10,618 nt of DNA from an uncultured Eggerthellaceae bacterium (lineage in GTDB: Bacteria > Actinomycetota > Coriobacteriia > Coriobacteriales > Eggerthellaceae), in NCBI GenBank assembly GCA_934623455.1, contig CAKTVK010000066.1:1-10618 (forward strand). The letters run 5' to 3'. This document shows positions 4,743-10,618 of the stretch, piece after piece. The position numbers were made by a program, and so were the translations under genes. The notes below the pieces were generated by a model. It was not told the DNA's origin and did no database searches. It was given only the letters and a program-made list of their open reading frames with translations. Each line of letters starts with the position of its first letter. Position 1 is the stretch's first letter.

Positions 4743-6023
4743 CTAGTACCTATTTTGCGAAGCGGCCATATCCACGGCCAGGGACTTCTGATTGTCGGCA
4801 TCGCCTTCCAGCGAAACGTGAATATCGGGCGAAATACCCGAACCGTCAATCTCATAACCCAGCGGCGTCTTGTACTTTGCCGCCGTGTAGCGCAGCGCGC
4901 CACCGAAAGAAAGCTCACGCGTGACCTGCATCGTGCCCTTGCCCATAGTGGTGTCGCCCACAATCGTGGCGCGCTTGCTATCTTGAAGCGCACCGGCAAT
5001 CACTTCTGCAGCAGCCGCGGTCTTATCGTTGACCAGCACATACAGCGGCGCATCGGTGATAGCGGCGCTCGACACGGCTTTCGTGGTAGTCGCGCCGTTC
5101 GAGTCAATTTGCACAATCGTGCCGCTCTTCATGAACAAGTTCGCAATATCAACCGCCTGCGTAAGATAGCCACCCGGGCAATCACGCAGGTCAAGTACGA
5201 ATGAAAGCGCACCCGAAGCCGCAAGGGATTTCACCGCATCGGATACCAGCGAAGAAGAATTCTGCGTGATTTGGGCAACCTTGATAACGCCCACGTTTTC
5301 GTTAGTCAACTCAGTCTCAACGTTCTTCTCTTTGTACTGCGAGCAGTGGAGCGTTACCGTGAATTCTTCGCCACTTTCCGCACCCGTTGAGCTGGGACGA
5401 CGCCATGTAGTTACCACAGAGCTACCCGCCTCGCGAAATATCGTGTTATTCACTTCGCTGGCTGTCATGCCTTGAGTGCGCGTGCCATCGATTGCCACAA
5501 TAACATCGCCTATTTGAACGCCCGAGCCAGCCGCAACGGAATCGGCAAACACGTCGGCTGCATAGACCTTCTCGCCCTGCTCCGCGAAAATTACGCCAAT
5601 ACCCACGTAATCGGTCGTAGATAAATCCTGCAGGAATTTCTGATAGCGCTCGCTGTCCAAATAACGTGCGTACGGATCTTCGATATCCGCCAGTAACGCG
5701 TTGATCAGCGACGTTGTTGCCACGTTCAAATCGTACTCGTCAAGGCTTTCCTTCTCTAGCGTGCCCTGCACTTCCGCAATACGCGCCGCAAGCGAGTCGT
5801 ACGTATTTCCCGAAATCGTCTGTCCCGGATTGACTTGCGTGCTGGTGGTAGCGCCAATGCCCAAACGCTTCATCAAAGGCTCGTTACCACGCAGCAAAAA
5901 ACCACCCGCGAACGCGATTGCGAAAACCAAAATAACCGTGAAAATACGCGCCGCCCGTCTCACCTGCATGTTTTCGAGACGGGCTGCATTTTGCTCACGT
6001 TTTGTTTCACCGTGCTTTGCCAT
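4743..6023 (-). CDS. S41-family C-terminal processing protease homologue with PDZ domain, nucleophile replaced
   Basis: The 426-residue protein has a basic cytoplasmic start, one membrane segment (about 25-45), an extracytoplasmic linker, a PDZ domain (about 138-205: GIGVIF, GVQIGDVIVAIDG) and an S41 protease domain (about 240-405). FVLDLRDCPGGYL (275-287) is the family oxyanion-region motif. Lys362 and Gln366 in GKGTMQ match the catalytic Lys and Gln of Prc/CtpB. The nucleophilic Ser should lie 25 residues before the Lys, in a TASASE-type motif. Here that motif is TAAAAE (335-340) and position 337 is Ala (codon GCT at 5015-5013). By family rules the protein should be proteolytically inactive or use another residue. 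It follows ftsX by 19 nt, so a role at the division site or in envelope protein handling is plausible. Stop TAG. Confidence 0.88.
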   Translation of the reverse strand: MAKHGETKREQNAARLENMQVRRAARIFTVILVFAIAFAGGFLLRGNEPLMKRLGIGATTSTQVNPGQTISGNTYDSLAARIAEVQGTLEKESLDEYDLNVATTSLINALLADIEDPYARYLDSERYQKFLQDLSTTDYVGIGVIFAEQGEKVYAADVFADSVAAGSGVQIGDVIVAIDGTRTQGMTASEVNNTIFREAGSSVVTTWRRPSSTGAESGEEFTVTLHCSQYKEKNVETELTNENVGVIKVAQITQNSSSLVSDAVKSLAASGALSFVLDLRDCPGGYLTQAVDIANLFMKSGTIVQIDSNGATTTKAVSSAAITDAPLYVLVNDKTAAAAEVIAGALQDSKRATIVGDTTMGKGTMQVTRELSFGGALRYTAAKYKTPLGYEIDGSGISPDIHVSLEGDADNQKSLAVDMAASQNRY

Positions 6024-6042
6024 GTTGACTGACCTGTGCTGA

Positions 6043-6963
6043 CTACACCTTCAAGTGGCGGCGCATGGAGAACGCCGAACCCAAAAGACCAATAACCAAA
6101 CCAGCAACTACCAGAGCTACATAAATAACGGCAATGGTATTCACCGACATTTCCATGGGCAGCCACGCGAACGTGTTCGCCAACTGCGTAAGGCCGAAGC
6201 GGCGCACCAGCTCAAGCACCAGAATGGCCAACACGGAACCCAGTAGCGAATGAATTGCGGCTTCCATAAGGAAGGGCCCACGAATGAAGCCGTTAGAAGC
6301 GCCCACCAAACGCATGATGGAGATTTCCTTGCGGCGCGCCATAATGGCCAAGCGAATGGTGTTGTTGATGAAGATCAGCGCGATGACAATCAGCAACACG
6401 ATAACGGCAACGCCGATATAGCGAGCGTAATTAATCACCGACAGCAAACGCTCAACGGTCTTCTGGCCGTATTTCACGGAATCGGAAGGGTCGGCAGTAT
6501 TATCGCAAATTTTGGCAAACGTGGAGTTCGACTCAATCTGCTCGGCAATCGTGATGACCTGCTGAGCATCCGACAGCGAGACATTCACCGATGCCGGCAG
6601 CGGGTTGCTTCCTTCATCCAGCTGATCAACAATTTCCGGGTTCGCAACGGAGCCGCGGAAGTTCTCCAAAGCCTGCTCCTTCGTGGTGAAGCTTACGCTC
6701 TCCACGCCATCAAGACCTTTCAGCCAATTCTCGAATTGCGTGACTTCCGTAGACGATTCCTTGTAGTTATCGCCAATGTAGCACGTGATGGAAATCTCGC
6801 TTTCAACGGATTCCACAATGTTGTTTACCACCACGCCAGCCATGAAGAACACGCCGATCATAACGAGCGACAGGAAAATGGTGATGATAGAACCAAGCGC
6901 GGTTGACAGGTTACGCTTAAAACCAACCAGCGCCTCTTTGATGAAATATGCAAAACTACGCAT
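6043..6963 (-). CDS. ftsX: Cell division protein FtsX (permease-like subunit)
   Basis: FtsX couples ATP hydrolysis by FtsE to activation of septal peptidoglycan hydrolases across the membrane. The 306-residue protein shows the expected layout: a cytoplasmic N-terminus, a membrane segment at about 24-49, a large extracytoplasmic domain at about 50-178, and three further membrane segments at about 181-202, 233-253 and 275-297. The cytoplasmic loop ARRKEISIMRLVGAS (209-223) is the conserved coupling region that contacts FtsE. The start overlaps the ftsE stop by 8 nt (ATGCGTAG), so the two subunits are translationally coupled. Length and domain order match actinobacterial and Gram-positive FtsX. 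Stop TAG. Confidence 0.95.
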   Translation of the reverse strand: MRSFAYFIKEALVGFKRNLSTALGSIITIFLSLVMIGVFFMAGVVVNNIVESVESEISITCYIGDNYKESSTEVTQFENWLKGLDGVESVSFTTKEQALENFRGSVANPEIVDQLDEGSNPLPASVNVSLSDAQQVITIAEQIESNSTFAKICDNTADPSDSVKYGQKTVERLLSVINYARYIGVAVIVLLIVIALIFINNTIRLAIMARRKEISIMRLVGASNGFIRGPFLMEAAIHSLLGSVLAILVLELVRRFGLTQLANTFAWLPMEMSVNTIAVIYVALVVAGLVIGLLGSAFSMRRHLKV

Positions 6964-7840
6964 CGAAACCGTACACCCCTCGATCTTGGTCGCGCGTCAA
7001 ATGTCCTCGATCCAACGCAATAACGCGGCGGCGCATGTTGTCTACCATCTCGCGGTCATGCGTTGCCACCAGCACCGTTGTACCCGTGCGGTTAATGCGC
7101 TCCAGCAAATCCATAATGCCGCGCGAGGTTTGAGGGTCAAGGTTTCCCGTGGGTTCATCGCAAATCAGCATAGGAGGCCTGTTCACAATAGCACGCGCAA
7201 TGGAAACGCGCTGCTGCTCACCACCAGAAAGCTGGTCAGGCATTTTGTTCATTTTCTCCTGCAAGCCAACTAAGCGCAGAACTTCAGGCACCTGCGTTTT
7301 GATAACGTGGCGGCTCTTGCCGATTACTTCCAGCGCAAACGCGACGTTCTCGAACACCGTTTTGTTGGGAAGCAGCTTGAAGTCCTGGAACACACAGCCG
7401 ATGTTGCGGCGCAAATACGGCACGCGCCAGTCGCGCATGGTGGACAAGTCCTCGTTCGCGATGTAGATATGACCGCTGGTGGGCTTGACTTCGCGCGTGA
7501 TGGTCTTGATGAAGGTAGATTTACCGGAACCAGAATGGCCCACCAAGAACAGGAACTCGCCCGCGTAAATCTCCAAGCTCACGTCTTCCAACGCAGGCTT
7601 GTTCGGCTGAGCAGGATATACTTTTGTTACGTGATCAAATACAATGACCGGGCTTCCTTGGCGCTGCGGCGCAGGAACTGCTTCGAGCTTGGGCAGCGTG
7701 GATGTTAGGTCGGGCTTTCTTGAAGAAGCCAGCTGACCAGCACGCGGGGCGGTTGCGGGACGCGCGTGAGAAGCACGCACCTTTCGCACCTGACCGGTGG
7801 TCTGACCAGCGGCATCACTCACATTTTGATTATCTGTCAC
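6956..7840 (-). CDS. ftsE: Cell division ATP-binding protein FtsE with extended N-terminus
   Basis: This is the ABC ATPase partner of FtsX. All nucleotide-binding motifs are intact: Walker A GHSGSGKST (101-109), Q-loop Gln152, signature LSGGEQQRV (204-212), Walker B LICDEP with Glu229, and switch His261. The chosen start is GTG at 7840-7838, with GGAG seven bases upstream; no ATG precedes the ATPase domain. The protein is 294 residues against the usual 220-230. The extra length is a tail of about 64 residues rich in Ala, Arg, Lys, Ser and Pro, predicted to be disordered and basic. A later non-ATG start is possible, but the frame is open and the ribosome-binding site favours the long form. It lies 50 nt after the transketolase C-subunit gene and overlaps ftsX by 8 nt. 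Stop TAG. Confidence 0.94.
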   Translation of the reverse strand: MTDNQNVSDAAGQTTGQVRKVRASHARPATAPRAGQLASSRKPDLTSTLPKLEAVPAPQRQGSPVIVFDHVTKVYPAQPNKPALEDVSLEIYAGEFLFLVGHSGSGKSTFIKTITREVKPTSGHIYIANEDLSTMRDWRVPYLRRNIGCVFQDFKLLPNKTVFENVAFALEVIGKSRHVIKTQVPEVLRLVGLQEKMNKMPDQLSGGEQQRVSIARAIVNRPPMLICDEPTGNLDPQTSRGIMDLLERINRTGTTVLVATHDREMVDNMRRRVIALDRGHLTRDQDRGVYGFDA

Positions 7841-7890
7841 AGAATGCTCCGTTCGTATAATGTTCGCTGAGACAATCAGATTTTAGCAGA

Positions 7891-8865
7891 CTAGTGACGA
7901 GCCATAACATTTTTCACAGCTTCAACAATGGCGGCTGCGTCAAGCTTGAAGTACGCCATAAGCTCCTGGAACTCGCCCGACTTGCCGAAACGATCTTTCA
8001 TGGCAACGAATTCGCACGGTGTGGGGCGCTTCGTTGCAAGCAGTTCGGACACTGCGCTGCACAGGCCGCCGTACTGGGAATGCTCTTCGGCAACCACAAC
8101 GCAACCCGTCTTTTCCACAGAAGCAAGAATAGTCTCTTCATCAAGCGGTTTTACCGAGAAGGCGTCAATGACTTCAGCAGAAATCCCCTGTTCGGCCAAC
8201 AGATCGGCAGCAACAAGTGCTTCGCGGATCTCAACGCCGTTCGCAACAATGGTCACATCGGTGCCTTCGCGCAGCACGTAGGCACGACCGAGCTCAAGCT
8301 CTACGTCGTCGGCGTACACGCACGGCACCGTGGCGCGACCCATGCGCACATACACGGGGCCAGGGGTCTGCGCGGCAAGGCGCAGCGCAGCGCGGGCAGC
8401 AGCGTAGTCGGCGGGTACAAGCACCTTCATGTTCGGCAGCACGCGCATCAGGGCAACGTCTTCGAGCATCTGGTGCGTGCCGCCATCGGGGCCCACGGAA
8501 ATGCCAGCGTGCGTGGGAGCAATCTTCACGTTCAGGTTGCCGTAGCACACGGTGTTGCGAATCTGATCGTAGGCGCGACCCGTGCCGAACACGGCGAAGG
8601 AACCGGTGTAGACAATGTTGCCCGTAAGAGAAAGACCTGCGGCAACATCAATCATGTCCTGCTCGGCAATGCCGCAGTTGAACAGGCGCTCGGCGTTTTC
8701 CGGACATGCCTGCGCAAACTTCTTCGTGGTGGTGGACCCGGTCAAGTCGGCGTCAACCGCAACAACGGGAACGCCTTCTGCGGCGAGCTCCGCCAGCGTT
8801 ACGCCAAACGCCGCACGCGTAGCTTTCTTCTGAGCAGATTGCTCTGCGGTGGCCAATTTAACCAT
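7891..8865 (-). CDS. Transketolase, C-terminal (pyrimidine-binding) subunit
   Basis: The 324-residue protein is the second half of a split transketolase, which moves two-carbon units between sugar phosphates in the non-oxidative pentose phosphate pathway. It contains the pyrimidine-binding domain, with the catalytic Glu68 in GIAEQDM (65-71) that activates the thiamine diphosphate. It also contains TGSFAVFGTGRAYDQIR (87-103), HAGISVGPDGGTHQ (119-132), and the C-terminal transketolase domain from about residue 190. The start overlaps the N-subunit stop by 8 nt (ATGGTTAA), giving coupled synthesis of the two partners. Two-gene transketolases occur in archaea, many Firmicutes and gut actinobacteria. 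Related split enzymes with other sugar-like substrates exist, so the substrate is a family-level assignment. Stop TAG. Confidence 0.92.
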   Translation of the reverse strand: MVKLATAEQSAQKKATRAAFGVTLAELAAEGVPVVAVDADLTGSTTTKKFAQACPENAERLFNCGIAEQDMIDVAAGLSLTGNIVYTGSFAVFGTGRAYDQIRNTVCYGNLNVKIAPTHAGISVGPDGGTHQMLEDVALMRVLPNMKVLVPADYAAARAALRLAAQTPGPVYVRMGRATVPCVYADDVELELGRAYVLREGTDVTIVANGVEIREALVAADLLAEQGISAEVIDAFSVKPLDEETILASVEKTGCVVVAEEHSQYGGLCSAVSELLATKRPTPCEFVAMKDRFGKSGEFQELMAYFKLDAAAIVEAVKNVMARH

Positions 8866-9697
8866 TGCAAATCACCTTGCCTGCTTCTTCCAATTCCTCC
8901 AAAGCCTGAGCGGTCTGCTCCGCATTCGGTGCAGAACCATGCCAGCCTGCTTGATTCTCCATAAAGGAAACGCCCTTGCCCTTGATGGTTTCCGCAATAA
9001 TGACATGCGGCTTTCCATTGCAGTCAGCTTTTAGCGCTTGCAGAAGTTCCACCAAGGCATCCACATCGTGACCGTTGACCGTATGCACATCCCAGCCGAA
9101 TGCGGCGAATTTTGCGCGTAGATCTTCGGGACTGCATACGTTTTCAATATTGCCATCGATCTGCAGATGGTTGTGGTCAACGATCGCCACCAAGTGGTCG
9201 AGCTTTTGGTGCGCAGCAAACATGGCCGCTTCCCAAACTTGGCCTTCCTGCGTTTCGCCATCGCCCAAAATGGCGAAAACGTGCGCGTCGTTTTTCGCCA
9301 GACGCAGGCCGCAGCACATGCCGGCGCACACCGACAGGCCCTGGCCCAGCGAACCGGTGGAAACCTCCACACCCGGCAGCAAATTCATATCAGGATGGCC
9401 CTGCAAGCGGCTTCCCAGCTTGCGCAGCGTCTTGAGCTCTTCGCGCGGGAAATAACCAGCGTGCGCCAACGTAGCATATAAAGCCGGCGCGGCGTGACCT
9501 TTCGCCATGACAAAGCGGTCGCGGCTCTCCATCTGGGGATTTGACGCATCGTAGTTCAGCACACCCCCAAAATAAAGCGCCGTCATGATGTCGGTGCACG
9601 ATAACGAGCCACCCGGGTGGCCGCTGCCCGCTTCCGCGATCATCGCCACGATATCCTTGCGAATCTCGTTGGCCTTCAACTCCAACTCTACCGTCAT
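8858..9697 (-). CDS. Transketolase, N-terminal (thiamine diphosphate-binding) subunit
   Basis: The 279-residue protein is the first half of the split transketolase. It has the ketolase substrate loop SGHPGG (25-30), KGHA (66-69), GHPD (100-103) and the diphosphate-binding motif. That motif runs from GDGETQEG (145-152) to the metal-ligand region DHN (174-176). A longer frame opens at a GTG (9712), but a GGAGG ribosome-binding site lies eight bases before the ATG at 9697 and overlaps that GTG, so I chose the ATG. It overlaps the prfB stop as ATGA, which couples it to release factor synthesis. The protein forms the working enzyme with the C subunit encoded directly downstream. Placement inside a prfB-ftsEX operon is unusual. 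Stop TAA. Confidence 0.93.
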   Translation of the reverse strand: MTVELELKANEIRKDIVAMIAEAGSGHPGGSLSCTDIMTALYFGGVLNYDASNPQMESRDRFVMAKGHAAPALYATLAHAGYFPREELKTLRKLGSRLQGHPDMNLLPGVEVSTGSLGQGLSVCAGMCCGLRLAKNDAHVFAILGDGETQEGQVWEAAMFAAHQKLDHLVAIVDHNHLQIDGNIENVCSPEDLRAKFAAFGWDVHTVNGHDVDALVELLQALKADCNGKPHVIIAETIKGKGVSFMENQAGWHGSAPNAEQTAQALEELEEAGKVICNG

Positions 9698-10617
9698 TGC
9701 GAAACCCTCCACTTATGATATCCGATGACAAACTCATCCAAATCGCCGTCCAGAACCGAATCCACATTACTGGTTTCTACGCCCGAACGAACGTCTTTGA
9801 CCAACTGATAAGGATAAAGCACATAATTGCGAATTTGGCTGCCAAATGAATTCTCCATGCGTTCACCGCGAAGTTCATCCAGCTCATCGGCGCGCTTTTG
9901 CTGCTCCAGCTCGTAGAGGCGAGCACGCAACACTTTCAGAGCCGCTTCCTTATTCTGCAATTGAGATTTTTCATTTTGGCACGTGACCACAATTCCCGTG
10001 GGAATATGCGTCAAGCGCACGGCGGAATCCGTGGTGTTCACGCACTGACCGCCCGGACCGCTTGAGCGGTACACATCTACGCGCACGTCGTTCATGTCCA
10101 GGTCAACGGCAATGTCGTCGGGCAAAACCGGCAGCACTTCCACACTGGCAAACGTCGTTTGACGGCGCGCTTTCGCATCGGTGGGGCTAATGCGCACTAG
10201 GCGGTGAACGCCCATTTCGCTGCGCAACATGCCGTAAGCGTTGCGCCCTTCCACCTGAAACGAGGCGCGGTCCATGCCAATGCCTTCGCCGGGCACAACA
10301 TCCAAATCGCGCACGCGCCAGCCTTTCGAGGCCGCATAGCGCGTGAGCATACGGTACAGCATTTCGGTCCAGTCCTGCGCCTCAAGACCGCCCTGACCTG
10401 GGTTGACGGACACAATGGCATCGCCACCATCAAACTCGCCCGAAAACCACGATTGCACTTCCAAGTCATCAAGAAGCTGATCAAGCGCATCGAGCGCATG
10501 GTCGAATTCCTCCGCGAACGCCTCGTCTTCTTCCGCCAGCTCGCTTGCTGCTTGCGCATCGGAAAGCAGCTGTTCGGCGCGCTTATATTCTGCAATGGTG
10601 TCGCGCACGTCGCTTGC
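9694..10617 (-). CDS. prfB: Peptide chain release factor 2 (partial, N-terminus outside the window)
   Basis: The frame is open to the right edge, so the first part of the gene, including any programmed frameshift site, is not visible. About 307 residues remain. An N-terminal helical region is followed by a segment ending in GGLEAQDWTEML, typical of RF2. Then come the stop-codon recognition region and the catalytic GGQ in SSGPGGQCVN (10053-10045) that triggers peptidyl-tRNA hydrolysis. The C-terminus with IRNYVLYPYQLVKD and DGDLDEFI-like sequence identifies RF2 rather than RF1. The recognition tripeptide reads Ser-Pro-Thr (10188-10180) instead of the RF2 Ser-Pro-Phe, with ACC at the third position. 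The following RRQTTF has Gln where many RF2s have His, which I believe is common in actinobacteria. Stop TGA. Confidence 0.93.
   Translation of the reverse strand, partial: ASDVRDTIAEYKRAEQLLSDAQAASELAEEDEAFAEEFDHALDALDQLLDDLEVQSWFSGEFDGGDAIVSVNPGQGGLEAQDWTEMLYRMLTRYAASKGWRVRDLDVVPGEGIGMDRASFQVEGRNAYGMLRSEMGVHRLVRISPTDAKARRQTTFASVEVLPVLPDDIAVDLDMNDVRVDVYRSSGPGGQCVNTTDSAVRLTHIPTGIVVTCQNEKSQLQNKEAALKVLRARLYELEQQKRADELDELRGERMENSFGSQIRNYVLYPYQLVKDVRSGVETSNVDSVLDGDLDEFVIGYHKWRVSQ
10180..10188 (-). other. RF2 stop-codon tripeptide site reading Ser-Pro-Thr
   Basis: Codons AGC CCC ACC encode Ser-Pro-Thr within RISPTDAK. In the family this is the tripeptide anticodon: RF2 has Ser-Pro-Phe and RF1 has Pro-x-Thr. 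Here the first residue is RF2-like and the third RF1-like. Going from a Phe codon to ACC needs two base changes, so a single sequencing error is unlikely. Confidence 0.85.
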
Positions 10618-10618
10618 C

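Noticed and set aside
6250..6906. Plus-strand frame of 218 codons opposite ftsX
   Set aside because: Antisense to a clear FtsX gene, without recognisable motifs or a ribosome-binding site.
7841..7890. Internal promoter before ftsE
   Set aside because: A TATACG-like -10 is present but no -35 at suitable spacing, so it is not supported.
7894..8964. Long plus-strand frame of 356 codons opposite the transketolase C gene
   Set aside because: It is the antisense shadow of a well-identified gene, has no family resemblance and is rich in His, Gly and Arg as expected from an opposite frame.
9694..10617. Programmed +1 frameshift of prfB
   Set aside because: The known site lies near codon 25, which is outside the window. 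The visible frame is uninterrupted.

Overview
The window looks like a chromosomal segment of an actinobacterium, most likely of the class Coriobacteriia (Eggerthellaceae-like). This is an inference from gene content: an RF2 gene next to ftsE-ftsX, a transketolase split into two genes, moderately high GC and actinobacterial-type ABC/FtsX sequences. No marker in the window fixes the species. Every real gene I can support lies on the minus strand, so transcription runs from the right edge to the left.

Right block, about 2622-10618: a compact housekeeping operon in the order prfB (RF2, cut by the window edge), transketolase N subunit, transketolase C subunit, ftsE, ftsX, an S41/PDZ membrane protease homologue, rnr (RNase R). 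Genes overlap by 4-8 nt or lie 3-50 nt apart, with no internal terminator seen. It combines translation termination, pentose-phosphate carbon flow, septal peptidoglycan control and RNA decay. Three proteins carry unusual residues or segments. RF2 has Ser-Pro-Thr where the RF2 stop-codon tripeptide is Ser-Pro-Phe. The S41 protein has Ala at the nucleophilic Ser position. FtsE has a basic N-terminal tail of about 64 residues.

Left block, about 1-2620: an accessory, more AT-rich region just downstream of rnr. It holds a Phd/YefM-RelE/ParE type II toxin-antitoxin pair. It then holds a two-gene cassette of a small MazG-like nucleotide pyrophosphohydrolase and a GIY-YIG/DUF2075 (Schlafen group 3-type) helicase-like protein, joined by an ATGA overlap. 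The pyrophosphohydrolase has an in-frame TAG at a conserved Trp codon, and the DUF2075 protein ends early, so the cassette looks like a decaying defence-type unit. Short inverted repeats mark the junction with rnr (2582-2612) and the toxin-antitoxin promoter (2405-2433). Five degenerate copies of a short motif about 20 bp apart follow the DUF2075 gene at the left edge.

No rRNA, tRNA, tmRNA, CRISPR array, transposase or integrase was seen. No gene-free stretch exceeds 300 bases; the longest is 2358-2621.
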